In this document: one piece after another, positions 1 through 11,418 of the stretch
Layout of the letters: every line of letters begins with the position of its first letter
Numbering within the stretch: position 1 is the first letter of the stretch
NCBI RefSeq assembly: GCF_905475465.1
Contig: NC_062239.1
Location: 6,262,001 to 6,326,000, forward strand
Origin: Pieris napi
Lineage: Eukaryota > Arthropoda > Insecta > Lepidoptera > Pieridae
Direction: 5' to 3'
Length of the DNA: 64,000 bases
Position numbers and translations under genes: made by a program
The notes under the pieces: model-generated
Told to the model about the DNA's origin: nothing
The model's input: only the letters and a program-made list of their open reading frames with translations
Databases searched by the model: none

Positions 1-824
1 TCTTTTTTCGAATCGCGGCGGGCGCATGACAGATGTACGCAATGTTGCCATGTGCATTTGATAGGGATTTATACCTACTTAATAGTATTATTTAGTCATA
101 ATAATTAAGAAACCTCTAGAATAGTTAAACATAATTTCATATACTAAAGCATTATACATAATGAAAACTAATGATTTGTTCAAAAAGAAAGTGCATCTAG
201 GATTCCCTGTGTCTTTTCCATAGACATATTATCGGCACTTGACATAATAATTTCTACATAACACTTACATTTCGTAATTAAACTATGCCCAATTATTTCC
301 GTTTCAACATAGGACAGAGTAGATGTTGTATCAAATAAGGTTTTGAATCGTCTGTGAAAACTTACACCAAAATACCAGCTGTAAAGCAAAGTAGTATTCT
401 GTAGCAAATTTACGAAACGTCGCAATTACTATTGGTAATTTAAATATACAAACTTAAGTATTTCCTTCAAGTCAACGAGCACAAACGAAATTAATTTCTA
501 AGCGCACACGACCATACTCGGATCAATAATTTACTCTCGCCATAAAAGGAGGATCGATAAGACAACCAATTTCATCCCATATTGTTTGACAAGATTCGAT
601 TATGTGCGACACAAAACAAACACGACAGTAGAATTTCATTGTTAATTCAAATAACAAGTACACGCCCAATATTTAAGATTCAAACAATATAGTGTATATA
701 TCTAACCTACTGGAAAAGTTGATCTATGTACATATTGTAAAAAAAAAAACATTATTGCTTTGTGGCTTTAGCGCGCGTTTGTAGGTTAGAAACGGGCTTA
801 AAACCAATGGAGACTTCATCTATG
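1..824. other. No recognised gene
   Basis: AT-rich unique sequence. The longest open frame, minus strand 425-180 (81 codons), has ordinary codon use and a GTGTAAGT donor-like string inside it, but I recognise no family and see no supporting acceptor. A run of A lies near 740. Confidence 0.5.
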
Positions 825-1108
825 GAGCCGTTCATGTATTACGTAAGCAGATTTATTGCAATTTATCCCCCCCCCCTCCTCTTGTCAGCAAAAGTAATGC
901 AAAGCTCTCAAAAACAATAGCACAAAAATGTATTAATTTTTTGTAGGAATCCTCGAAAATGCATTTCGTTTTCAAGCATAGACAATGTGTCGGTAATATG
1001 TGTAGAAAAGTTAATAATTACTGTTGACGTAATCACCAAATAAGAAAATCAAAGACCCCCCCCCCTCATCCTCACCCCTATAGTGCTTACGTAATACTTG
1101 AACAGGCC
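825..1108. mobile_element. MITE with TTCA.GTATTACGTAAGCA ends
   Basis: The two ends match as inverted repeats over about 25 bases (21 of 25), sharing the core GTATTACGTAAGCA. Both flanks read CTATG (820-824 and 1109-1113), a possible 5-bp target duplication. Two C-runs (about 867-876 and 1057-1067) sit near the ends. There is no coding potential, so this is a non-autonomous DNA transposon. I recall similar ends in many insect genomes but cannot place the superfamily. Confidence 0.7.
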
Positions 1109-2451
1109 CTATGCGCCCATATAACACTCGCTCGCGCTCGAAATTGGAACACCAATGGCTGTAGTTTTTTTTCTTCCCAATAGTATATCAACGACCAATA
1201 TATTGCAAAGTAATGACATTCAATAAAAGATTCCGTGATAATTCCTAATGTTTGATCCAAGTCCTGTAAAATTTGTAAGTCGCCGCGAGTGACATTTTTA
1301 TGGATTCTGATTGCTATCTAGTGCCTCTTACTAATATTTTAAAATATTCATGTTGAATGAAATGAAACTGAACTGAACTGAAATATGAAACATTTTTAAA
1401 CAAACAACAAATTTGTTATCTATATGTATTTGGCATTTGCTATAGACTTTATATTAAATTCTTTCACACACGTTTAATTCACACACCCTGACACATATCT
1501 ATTACATTTAGTTTTGTTTTTGTTTGTTACTTTAGTTTAGTATAGTATGCAGTCAAGAGTTCTGTCCGTGACAGAAGCTGTGTTACCACAGCACTTCTAC
1601 AGTCCTATTATAGGCACCAAACTCTCACAAACATGGTGAATACCTGTAGCATGTATTTTCCATGTATGTTTTATATTCCATAATATGTGTTTTTACATGT
1701 ATATACCTTTAAATAAGTGAACTCAAAAACAACTAGACCGCTTTCAAATTCTTTCATCATAAGCTGCATTATCCCTATTTTCACAGACAGAAATATAGTT
1801 TATCAACTGTTTGCTGTCTTTAATCCTTATAATTATAAAAATATTCCCTTTACATTTATACTTCTTCTTTTGTTGCTTGGTCTATTACTAGAGGTTGGCT
1901 ATCAGTCTTGTGATTCGTGAAGCGTGTCTTGTTTTGATGCAGCAACTCTTCTGCCGTCGCAATTACAAATCCCTAACGTTGCGAAGCAATGATTTTTTCC
2001 TTCAAACACGCCGTATATCCTGGATGTAATCGATTATAATTAATTGAAGGAGATGGTAGCGGTCATGGCGCATTCCGTTGTTTATACAATAGTTGTAATT
2101 AATACAAACAATTTTACATAATAGTTATGCTAAATAATAATGATACTTTAAAAGTTTCACTATAACCTCTTTTCAATCGCGTCAATATAAATTCCCCCAT
2201 TCAATCGAACGAGGCGTGACATTTCAAAATCAGTGTTGTCAGCACAAAAAATACCACAGACTCAAGGGGAGTTTAATAACGGGGCTTGAAGGGATGTTAT
2301 TTATGATGTAAGATAACGTTTCCTTTGTATCTTAGTATGTTTAATTAAAGACTTTAAATTTAAAAAATATATACGTTGTTTCACTTTGTGTAGATTATTG
2401 TAATACCTCAGCTAAGCTCGGCTCGACCTGAGCAATTCAACAATTCTATAT
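1109..2451. other. No recognised feature
   Basis: AT-rich unique sequence. A 67-codon plus-strand frame at 1717-1920 is leucine-rich at its end, but it has no recognisable domain and no splice or promoter context. Confidence 0.5.
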
Positions 2452-2473
2452 GAGTAGGTACTAGTACCTACTC
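2452..2473. repeat. Perfect 22-bp palindrome
   Basis: The sequence centred on ACTAGT (GAGTAGGT-ACTAGT-ACCTACTC) is its own reverse complement. It lies 25 bases outside the next MITE and may be a footprint or a chance palindrome. Confidence 0.7.
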
Positions 2474-2498
2474 GTACTACTCGTACGGTGATAGTATA

Positions 2499-3053
2499 AG
2501 ATCCCGCTATACAACGACCTTCACCGAGATGCTTATTTAATGAAACTTATTTTATATTTAATTTAATATGTCAATAAATATAATCCATATGGGTTGCCTA
2601 GCAAATTTCAGTCCAGAGTATGTTTAATTAATATTAAAAAAAAAATTTTTTTTTATAATTTGCATGTTGTAAATTTTTTGAACTTTTTTCAATCAATATT
2701 TTTAATCAGGGTAGTATTATATATGTATCACTATAACCTTCTTTTATACTAAAGATGTATATATACTTTAGTGTCACATAAAAAATATACACATAAATAA
2801 TTAATTGATTAAAAACAACCTAACGTTTGCATATTCTATGGGCTTCATACTTTCGATTTGTATAGAATTTATCTAATAATCATACCGGTGAAATGTTTAA
2901 AAAAATATTTTTTTTTAAAATTAATTAAACATACTCTGGACTGAAATTTGCTAGGCAACCCATATGGATTATATTTATTGACATATTAAATTATATATAA
3001 AATAAGTTTCATTAAATAAGCATCTCGGTGAAGGTCGTTGTATAGCGGGATCT
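2499..3053. mobile_element. MITE with 134-bp terminal inverted repeats
   Basis: Bases 2499-2632 are repeated inverted at about 2920-3053 with one mismatch. The ends read AGATCCCGCTATACAACG and are flanked on both sides by TA (2497-2498, 3054-3055), the target duplication of Tc1/mariner-type elements. The AT-rich centre has no open frame. Near-identity of the arms suggests a recent insertion or arm-to-arm gene conversion. The superfamily is inferred only from the TA flanks. Confidence 0.85.
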
Positions 3054-3165
3054 TAGACCATGAGAAACCTCATGTAGGTTAGATCCTGTCTTGGACTCAA
3101 TTATCGGCCAGTTCCAGGCAAAAAAGGTTGATCCCCTACTTGTATAAAGAATATCAAGAAACAGA

Positions 3166-3432
3166 GATTTTTATAAATTTGACGAATACTTAAATGATTC
3201 TAATCCTTAAAATTGAAAACAATTTCTCCAGTTCGAACAATTTGTATGACTCAAAACTTAGCGATTAAAAAGAGTGGCGGAAAGTTTCTTGCCAGTTCTT
3301 CTTGCCCGCTCTACGCCCTTGATTTGCAAACTGGTATTGTAAATATAAATTTACAATTAATTTAACTTTTTTTTTGACGTTCATAAGTGTACTGGTTTAC
3401 CTATATGAATAAAGAAATTTTGAGAGGTTGAA
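3166..3432 (+). repeat. 3' end of a Jockey/CR1-like non-LTR element
   Basis: This copy matches the minus-strand element at 61956-61372. It keeps roughly the last dozen codons (FYKF.EYLND.NP; the terminal W codon is lost) and the 3' UTR with AAAGAGTGGCGGAAAG and CCAGTTCTTCTTGCCCGCTC, then GAATAAAG near the end. It is 5'-truncated, as is usual for LINE insertions. Just upstream (3110-3165) is a degraded SINE tail. Confidence 0.75.
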
Positions 3433-3792
3433 GCACTTCATGCAACACAAGAAGGTTTATATACTATGTTAAATCTTAATTTGTTGCATTAGATAAGGAC
3501 AAAATTTAAAGTTTATGTACTAAAATTTTATATATAAAACATAAATATTTCCATAATCAAAAACACCTGGAACATATATAGATATATCCCCACGTCTCAG
3601 GTGCGCTCGCATCTGCTCATATTAATAACCCATTGTTACAAATATGTCCATACATCACGACGGACAGATGTGTTGTTTATTATTAGTAGTAAATAAACAT
3701 ATGAACTTAAAAATTGTCTACTTCACTATGTGATTTATAGATTATAAAAATGGTGCTAGAACCTCAGGTCTTGGGTTCAGATTTCTGTCTTG

Positions 3793-3999
3793 ATATTTTT
3801 AATAGGCGATCTCAGAGCAGTGTTGGCCTAGTGGCTTCAGCATGTGACTCTCATCCCCAAGGTCGTAGGTTCGATCCCCGGCCGTGCACCAATGGGCTTT
3901 CTTTCTGTGTGCGCATTTAACATTCGCTCGAACGGTGAACGGTTTCCTTTAGGAAAACATCGTGAGGAAACGTTCACCGAGATCGCCTATTAAAAATAT
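3793..3999 (+). repeat. tRNA-derived SINE head inside a 21-bp inverted repeat
   Basis: A box-A-like string TGGCCTAGTGG (3824-3834) and a B box GGTTCGATCCC (3869-3879) mark a tRNA-derived pol III promoter, followed by the family body with CATTCGCTCGAACGGTGAA and AAAACATCGTGAGGAAAC. Perfect 21-bp inverted repeats (3793-3813 and 3979-3999, core TTTTTAATAGGCGATCTC) enclose it, so the unit could fold back or arose by template switching. Confidence 0.75.
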
Positions 4000-4075
4000 T
4001 TACCTGCACAGTGTCGAGTTCGAACCCACGACCTCAGAGTTGAGCACGCTCAAACACGTGCTAGCACTGCTGTCT
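4000..4075 (-). repeat. Second tRNA-like SINE head, opposite orientation
   Basis: Read on the minus strand, this contains GAGGTCGTGGGTTCGAACTC, a B-box-like string, head to head with the preceding SINE. It is probably a different SINE family or a rearranged copy. Confidence 0.45.
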
Positions 4076-4210
4076 GCTGCATTCTTATTATACGATTATG
4101 TATGTTATTAAAATATTTAACGTTGACTTTGTTTGTCTCTGTGTACGGATCTTATGGATTATCCTATATTACCTTTATGTTGGAAATTTTGATTTTTTTC
4201 TTAGTCTATT

Positions 4211-4344
4211 GAAGTTTCACTTCTTTTGGCTCGTTAGGGAAAATCATGAGAGTAAATTTGTCTATTGTTAGTGTCGTTTGTTCTACAAACGTAGAATAAA
4301 TTTTTTGAAAAGTTTTTCATCTTGTTACGCCAAAGTATAACTTC
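4211..4344. mobile_element. MITE with GAAGTNNNACTTC ends, copy 1
   Basis: The ends carry the gapped palindrome GAAGTTTCACTTC (4211-4223) and its degraded partner AAAGTATAACTTC (4332-4344). The interior has TCTACAAACGTAGAATAAAT, shared with the copy at 53931. The family has at least six copies in this window. Non-autonomous; superfamily unknown. Confidence 0.7.
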
Positions 4345-5224
4345 TATCACGTGTACAATATAAGTATTTAGCTTAATGTGACGTCACTATATTTCACTTT
4401 AATAATTAATTAGACGGTAAACAAAGAACTATTGTTTAGAAAGACTCGTCTGTAATCGACACTAGGCCTTTTGTGTGTTCATTGGCATGAACCACTAGTT
4501 TAAACTAACGTATATATTTCATTATATACATTGTATTCGTTACATATAGATGTACTTAATTGTCGCTTGGGAGGTCACTGCGGGGGTGAGAAGGGTGATG
4601 CGAGGGGTGAGGGGGGAGTGCGCTATTGATCGCGTGACCCGCCGCGCCCTCTGTCTTTGAGAGGAATCATTATGTACAGTCCCATTACCCCGAATGGGGC
4701 TTGGGACAGACGGAAAAGACAAATGGCTAGCTGACACGTCGTTATTTGGTACTAATTCTTATGTATTTTTTGATATAGCAGAGAAAAAAGTGTTTTTACT
4801 GTGTGACTTGACACCTGAATCTCCAAGTAAGCTGTGTTTACTAAGCCATAGAGGCAGTTCATCATTGCAATAGAAAATAGTTTTAAACAAATATTCGGAA
4901 GAGAAGATATGACCCAAACAGGATTATGGGAACTGCCTTTATCTTCTTTCCAAACACGACATTAAAATAAATTTACGAAGGTGCGAAATTGTCTTAGATG
5001 ACATGATTTTATCATTTAATAAGCTTGCTTTTATACAGTAGAATATATACATATATATGTTATGCTTACAAAACTATCCATAGTTCGATTCCCGCAATAG
5101 TATAATCAATATTATCAACAAGTAAACAATTTTTCATCAACCTATTCACAAAACAGTTGATTGAATAAAGTCGTCTTTCGTCCCACACAAAAAAATATTT
5201 AAAAATAGAACATGTCACAGATGT
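4345..5224. other. No recognised feature
   Basis: Bases 4560-4735 are G/C-rich compared with the flanks, with G runs on the plus strand, and contain a 65-codon minus-strand frame without recognisable similarity. Confidence 0.5.
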
Positions 5225-5370
5225 CACAAGCCCCGCCCCAAGTGACAAAATCTACCAATCAGAGATGTCGCCGTGCCGCCCGCGACATCCTTAGCCAATG
5301 AGACGCGTCGCGGCGCCCAATGACATTTGGTGACATTTGTGAAAAGGTCAACGCCCGTCGGCTGGTTGGC
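5225..5370. promoter_or_regulatory. Promoter-like GC/CCAAT patch
   Basis: This 145-base block is unusually GC-rich for the window. It holds a GC box (CCCCGCCCC), three CCAAT-type boxes (ACCAATCAG, AGCCAATGAG, CCCAATGACA) and several CpGs. I see no recognisable first exon on either side, so a promoter or enhancer role is inference from motif density alone. Confidence 0.3.
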
Positions 5371-5904
5371 TGAACTATTTGTATTCTTTATTTAAATGTG
5401 TTTGATGTTACTTTTTAATAAGTATTTTTTTAATAGTAGTTAAAGATGTTTTTACACTTGGCTTTCTTGTCTATGAGAAGTTTGACAGATCTGTTTATAT
5501 CATAGACTGAACATCTATGGTCATTGGTCGTGGATTTTCAAAGAAAGTCTTCATATTTGGTAATTATATATATATAAAAACGTCTCGCACTCTTTACGAG
5601 TATTATATCCATATCTACCCTATATATACATAGGGTAGGTACTTCTTCAAGCTAAGTATGCAGTGCGTAAGGCTCGCTTTGTGAGTAAAGCATTATAACT
5701 TCTCTTAATTAATTAAAACGAACCTTATTAGAATAGCTATTCAATTCAATTTCAAAAATTCTTTATTTTATTTCACAAAAATTTATAGTGCTACATATCC
5801 AGTGTACCTGCATTATTTCCTGGAATGTTACAAACTTACAACTAGACACGTTTTTACAGCCATTTTGCTTTTTAAAAACTTATAAAATAGATAAAACTAA
5901 ATAT
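5371..5904. other. No recognised gene; LINE-tail debris
   Basis: Contains a short (AT)n near 5567-5578. At 5735-5800 a TTCAATT...TTTATTTTATTTCAC string resembles a reversed LINE poly-A tail. Confidence 0.4.
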
Positions 5905-6020
5905 ATGAAATTAAATTCAAATTCAAATTCAAATTAAAAAATCATTTATTCACGTAGGTAACACAATGTACACTTGTGATTCGTCATTAAAGATATAAAT
6001 ATTAATGCTTCTAATTTTAC

Positions 6021-7293
6021 ACGTGGGGCTTGTTGTAACAGGGGTAAATAGTAACAGACCTTTTTCAATAGGAATTTGAATTTTATTCAGGTTTTTTTTT
6101 TACCTAATCTTAAACCTATAACGTGCCACGCCACTTTACCACAGCCAGGGTCCCACCAGGCGGCTCAGTGAGTGGGTGTGTGCAAACGCTTTATTGTTGA
6201 CAGGTAACCTATAATTCTACTAACGTAAATTTTTGGTTAGTTTCACTATTTTCGTAGCTTTGAAGTTTTATGTATTTTATTTTATGCTAAAATATAACTA
6301 TTTATGATGTTGTATAACAGTTTTCAAGATTACTAAGTTGATTTAATAGTTATCGTGATAAAGATTAAGAACTATATCAAGGGGCTAGTTGTAACAAAAC
6401 CACGGGGTTTGTTGTAACATGTTACAATTTGCCCCCAGATTGCTGTAAGTTACTGACGGCCGATGTTCATTTTTCCCTGGCTTAAATACTCAGAAATGTT
6501 CATTCGCGTTGGACCTCAAGATTGCATTGGAGCTGGTAATTCTTCAGGGTGGATGACTGATAAAGAATTTTTGATTTTTGTAGATAATTTTATCAAAGAC
6601 GCGAAACCTACCAAGAAAGAGCCAGTTCTATTACTGCTTGATAACCATGGCTCACATGTGAATATTGCAGTTGTCGTTAGAGCCAAAGAAAACAATGTTA
6701 TCATGTTATAGTTTCCCTCCCATTGCTCCCACAATTTGCAACCTGTAGGAGATGTAGGAGTCTACGGCCCTTTTAAGAACTACGTGAACACAGCACAGAC
6801 TGCATGGATGTATAATAAGTGCCATATTGACATGATATAAGTACCTTATATACTTCATGACATGATATAAGTACCTTATATATATTATACTTCAGTACAG
6901 AATAAGAAAGATAGTTAAAATCTTAAATCTTTAATTTGTTGATTATATTTTCCAGTTAACTATTTCATAAAAAACACGTTATAGAAATACCTAGATAGTT
7001 TTTGTTGTATACAAAGCATAATGATCCAAGATGTGAAAAAATTAAACAATTGAAGGTGTCATTTTTGTTGTTATAACTAGCCCCAACCACGGGGTAAGTT
7101 GTAACACTTCCCTTTTTTCAAAAAAAAAAAATAATTGTGAGATAGTTGCCTGTAGATTTGATAATATTTCGATTAGACTTCATAGATAAATAGTTAGAGT
7201 ATCGATCAAAGTTTATTTAGTAGTAATTTAGCCAATACACTTCATGATATTCAATTATTTGTTAAAATTGTTACAACTAGCCCCACGCTCCCC
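6021..7293 (+). mobile_element. Pogo/Tigger-like DNA transposon, internally deleted
   Basis: The ends carry inverted GTGGGGCT.GTTGTAACA (6024-6040 and about 7268-7285). Further copies of GGGGCTAGTTGTAACA or close variants occur inside at 6381, 6403 and about 7070-7105, probably subterminal transposase sites. It encodes part of a pogo-family DDE transposase on the plus strand. A 30-bp tandem duplication (CATGATATAAGTACC unit) lies at 6831-6890. The outermost bases are asymmetric and the TA duplication is not clean, so one end has eroded. About half the expected length for Tigger elements. Confidence 0.75.
6463..6840 (+). pseudogene. Pogo-family DDE transposase fragment
   Basis: The first 82 codons contain GWMTDKEF and LLLLDNHGSHV, the latter matching the second catalytic aspartate block of pogo/Tigger/jerky DDE endonucleases. 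An in-frame TAG (6709-6711) interrupts it. The same frame then continues with FPSHCSHNLQP, a DVGVYGPFKNY block holding the likely third acidic residue, and AQTAWMYN before a TAA at 6838. The N-terminal DNA-binding half is gone. Not functional: one nonsense codon, a one-codon insertion after LQP, and both termini missing. Confidence 0.85.
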
Positions 7294-7376
7294 TACTGCC
7301 AGTTCTCAAATCAAGGGCGTAGAACGGAAGAGAAGAACTGGCAATAAACTCTCCGCCACTCTTTTTAATCGCCATG

Positions 7377-7402
<26 letters not shown>

Positions 7403-7408
<6 letters not shown>

Positions 7409-8769
7409 GAAAGTTTCGAAAGGTTTTAACAATAACAAACTTTATATAACAATGAGGTAAACTACCTGGTAACTATGCAAACATAAGTTGAGATTTGCAT
7501 TTTGACATGCCTAAATAAATGAATAGCTATTAGGTACATTTGTTACGTTGAGCTCCAAAACTTAGAGGAGAGTTTCATAGTTCTACTGTCTGTGGTCTTT
7601 AAAAGCGAATCCTTATTGGAATTTTAGAATGACACAAGATAAACATTAGATAACTCTATTATTATATAAATATATAACACTAATGTTCAGTAGGTATAGA
7701 AAATAATTTTAGGTTTGTTTCGAGTAAATTTAAAAGCTGCTCTCCATTTAAAACTTTTTTCACCATAAGAATCGGAGAGAGTTTAAACGGGTTTTGTACC
7801 TATTCAGTGTCGTGCTGTACAATTATTAATGTAGGATTATGAACCAGGTATCAACTGGAGAAAATAAACGTCGCCCTGACCAAAGCTTAATAGCCCCATT
7901 TAATGACACACTCCGAACACATAATGTACCTGGTAACATAGATCATGTTAAGAGATAGATCAGTACATATGAACCTAAATTGATAAAAACTTAGGCTGTT
8001 TACTTCCAAAATTAAATTTTAACGAAAGTATATTTCCGTCCCTTGCTGTCATATCGTCTTTTACCCTATTATAAAAAAAGATGAGTAGGTACTAGAGTAA
8101 TGATGCAACTAGATTTTTTAATTCACATCTGTAAGTACGTTATGGAATTTTAACTAAATTTATAATCACATAGAAACGGTAGTAGGTAGGTACAGTAAAA
8201 AAAAGGAAATTCTTACAAATTATCAATTCCAATAAGACATTAAATATATCCAACTAGAAATATTAATATACCACTCAAGAGTAAAGATTAGAGCATGCTT
8301 TTTATATGTACAACTGTACAACTAAAAACTATTTAGATACACGTTATAGGATACTAATAGTATTAACCGAATTTAAATATTAAGAAAATGTCGATAATAA
8401 ACTGATCGATCAACGCCATCTGTTGCCAAATTGCGTGAACGTGATTCAGCAGTTTGCAAGATGGCTATGATTTTGACAAAAACTATTTTAAGACCCCTTG
8501 TGTTACGATATTAATGGATATTATTGTTCGTTTGGGACTTAAGAGAGGTTGAATGAGCATATTATTTCTTTCGTGAACTTGACTTAACCCAAAAATCAAT
8601 AGGTAGGTACTAACTAAGAGTTGTAGTGCCACTGGTTTTTTAAAAGAGCTTCCATCCAATTCATTGGACGATTTATGGACACAATTTTTTTATTGTTTCA
8701 TAGATAAGATTATTTTAAATAAAAGTATGAGTAACACAACTAAAAATAAAAATAAAAATACACGAGTCA
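7403..8769. other. No recognised feature
   Basis: AT-rich unique DNA after a 26-base T run. The slightly GC-richer stretch at 8405-8470 (AACGCCATCTGTTGCC) has no recognisable coding frame. Confidence 0.5.
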
Positions 8770-9196
8770 GAAGTTATACTTCTTTGGCGTAATAATTTGA
8801 AAAGGGACGTTTCCCTCTTCGAATTGAATTTTTCTTGTCAATTTTAATGGTCACTTCCAATCGAAACGATATAATATGTACTTATCATGATATTTTACAA
8901 TAAACACTATGCTTTTTATAGCATTGAAACGGGTTTTCTCGTATATAAATAATAATTTTGGTTTAAATAAACACGACTCCGATAAGCACTACTCCATAAC
9001 AGACAATGCAACTTGTCGATAAAACAGAGCAAACGCCAACTAGCGGCCCAGACTGTTTTACCAACGTTTGAACAGATATTCAGGGTTTCAGTTTTTTTGC
9101 TGTGCGCGGGTGTCGGTTTTTAGTGACGGTGTGCGCGCGCATCGTAAAAATTTACTACCAACATTTCTCCCTAACGCGTCAAAAGAAGTATAACTC
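8770..9196. mobile_element. MITE with GAAGTNNNACTTC ends, copy 2
   Basis: Ends: GAAGTTATACTTC (8770-8782, then TTTGGCGTAA) and GAAGTATAACTCA (9185 on, preceded by TAACGCGTCAAAA). The right interior has GTGTCGGTTTTTAGTGACGG and GTGCGCGCGCATCG, also seen in other copies. Longer than copy 1 and diverged. Confidence 0.65.
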
Positions 9197-9906
9197 AAAA
9201 GTCACGGAAATGTAAACACAAAATAAATTGTCATATTATAATTAAAGCAATATTTATTTATATCACATGCAAAACAATACATAAGTACCTACGCAAAAAA
9301 ACCAACATAGTAATACATTAAAATATTTTATTTTATTTCTGACTATTTGTCAGTTTATTCAACGGACAATTAAAAGCGTCTAATCTATGCATTTCATTAA
9401 TTCCATACATTGTGTTATGTGTGCCCTTTACGACAGATTGGTTTTCGCTGAGGGCAAAATATCTAGAGTGTAATTCTTGTTTAGCCTGTAGTGTCTTCTA
9501 GTTCCAATAAATTCAAATTAGAATACTTTTGTAGCTTAATGGAAACAACGAATATTAATTTAGATTTTTATAACGCTTTTTATAACGCCTTTTATAACGC
9601 TTAAGTCATTTCATGCGAAATCAAAAAAGGTTCCGTGCTGACGTGTGAAGTTCTTTGTTTATTTTTTGTTGATGTCATCAAAATGCGACATTTCAAGAAT
9701 AAGGTTTGGTTATGCTGAGTCACTAAGAAACTTTTTGCTACACGCAGGTACAGTTACAAAATGGGCTTTAGCTTTGTAAACTAGATGGCGTTACACTAAT
9801 TAATATGCGGTTGTTAGATTAAAGAACATTGATGAAATACAGACTGCCAATACGCGTGTAATTGTAAAATGTCGAAATTTTTTTTTAATCTCTTTATTTT
9901 ACAAAA
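9197..9906. other. No recognised gene
   Basis: A three-unit tandem of TTTATAACGC lies at about 9567-9600. Otherwise unique AT-rich sequence. Confidence 0.5.
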
Positions 9907-10296
9907 TCTATCTATATATACATATATATAAAAAGAAAATGGTGTTCGTTTGAGGCTCTTTAACGCTTAAACCACTCATCGTATCGACATGAAACTACCA
10001 CCATTCGATGCGATTTTTTTCCTAGATGGTTTATGGCTATTTATTTTTAATTCCAACGTTCCTTCATTTTTTTATTGCTGTTTTACTTTTATGAAAATTT
10101 TTCCCGCTAATAAAAACAAAAGAGGCTTCCTAGAACCGCAAAACGTCAACATCTGTTAAAAACTCGATTTTCGAAATATTTCAATTTTCTTAGCGGGAAG
10201 TTAAAAAGAAGAATAATAAAAATATGAAAAAAAATAAAATAATGAAACATAAAATTTATTTTAATTCGTCCAGCAAAGCGGGCGCGAAACGGCTAG
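9907..10296 (+). mobile_element. Short non-autonomous Helitron
   Basis: Starts TCTATCTATATATA after an A and ends GGCTAG before a T, the 5'-TC...CTRR-3' termini inserted between A and T that define Helitrons. The 5' part (CGTTTGAGGCTCTTTAACGC, GTATCGACATGAAAC) and the 3' part (AAAGCGGGCGCGAAACGG) match my memory of lepidopteran Helitron ends. No Rep/helicase coding, 390 bases. Confidence 0.7.
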
Positions 10297-10504
10297 TAAT
10301 ATAATATAATCACAATATGTTACATTAGAAAACCGCTGTGGTTTGTATAATATACCTACACGATATCGCTACTGTGAATTCACTCTGCGAACATTTAAAT
10401 GTGTTGATAGTGTCGTAGACAGCACTCAGTAGACGCGACGTGTATTGATAACGTCAGATGCAACGCGTGCCAAACGCATCACAGCTGCTAAGAAGGATGT
10501 AATG

Positions 10505-10665
10505 AACAGGCGCCAAACGGCAGGAGGATCCTTATGTTAAGTGATATCGCTGCCCATGGACAATCTCAATGCCAGGGCTCGCGAGTGCCTTGCCGGCCTT
10601 TTAGGAATTGGTACGCTCTTTTCTTTCAAAGTCAAATTGGTTCGTAAATATTTCAATATCTTCTA
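10505..10665 (+). repeat. Dispersed repeat B (GCTCGCGAGTGC...GCCGGCC)
   Basis: Carries ATGTTAAGTGATATCGC, CCATGGACA, CAATGCCAGGGCTCGCGAGT, GCCGGCCTTTTAGGAATTGG and TACGCTCTTTTCTT in the family order. Nine copies of this roughly 150-base lepidopteran repeat occur here. I cannot assign it to a class. Confidence 0.75.
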
Positions 10666-11214
10666 AGGAGATGTTAAACATTTCTAGGAATATTTAAGCT
10701 TATTCAAAGATGAGACTTAGCCATCACTTACGTATGTCAAAATCCGTTTTTGACAGGGGTCTAAGTATGTCATACCTAGACCTCGGGAATAGTACAGAGT
10801 ATATAGAATATCAGCTTGAATTTGAGACTAAAGATTCAACTTGTTCCCGTCAGTCCAATACAAGATACAAAATATATAGTCATCGCACTTATGATTAAAA
10901 AATCACATGAGAAATGAAAAAGCAATCAGACCCTTTACTAATGAAAGGTATAATTGCGTGAGGGCGACAAAGGCTGACAAAAAAATTGTTGCATCACGCT
11001 CGCTGATGAGAGGACTTTGTCGGCGGATTGACATTGGCTCTGTAATTAATGTTTGATGTGGAGTGGATACGAGATTTACCGACATTTTAGAAGGATACAT
11101 CTTTTAAAATGGGCGCTAAATGGTTTGGTTGTTGAGTGTATCAGCTGTCACAGTGTCTCGCGAAAGCTCGCTTACAAATCTCACAAAACTATAATTGGAA
11201 GTGTTATTTTTTTT
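10666..11214. other. No recognised gene
   Basis: Short frames of 62-65 codons occur on both strands at 10710-11100; none resembles a known protein. Confidence 0.45.
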
Positions 11215-11330
11215 ACACTCACATTGCCAGGAGGCTCGCAAGTGTGTTGCCGGCCTTTAAGGAAACGATTCGCTCTTTTCTTGAAGGACCAAAATCAAAT
11301 CAATTTAAAAAAAAATCTCGAACACATCAA
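11215..11330 (+). repeat. Dispersed repeat B, partial copy
   Basis: Begins at CACTCACATTGCCAGGAGGCT and runs through GTGTTGCCGGCCTTTAAGG, CGCTCTTTTCTTGAAGG and a short A run. The 5' third is missing. Confidence 0.7.
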
Positions 11331-11365
11331 ACAATGAATAGATTCAATCTATATATCTATATCTT

Positions 11366-11418
11366 CAATCGAGTAACTTTTTATCTATATTAGATATAGA
11401 TAAAAAATTACTCGATTG
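11366..11418. repeat. Hairpin, 25-bp arms
   Basis: CAATCGAGTAAC...ATCTATAT (11366-11390) is inverted at 11394-11418 with one mismatch and a 3-base loop. It sits just downstream of the repeat B copy. Confidence 0.7.

Larger units (their letters stand above)
5905..7380 (-). repeat. SINE/LINE tail split by a pogo-like transposon
   Basis: Read on the minus strand, the familiar tail runs from the T run (7377-7402) through AAAGAGTGGCGG and CCAGTTCTTCTCTTCCG to about 7296. It resumes at 6019 and ends in a (GAATTT)-like repeat near 5910. The 1.27 kb between the halves is the transposon listed next. Intact relatives at 26690-26865 show the uninterrupted order. Confidence 0.8.
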
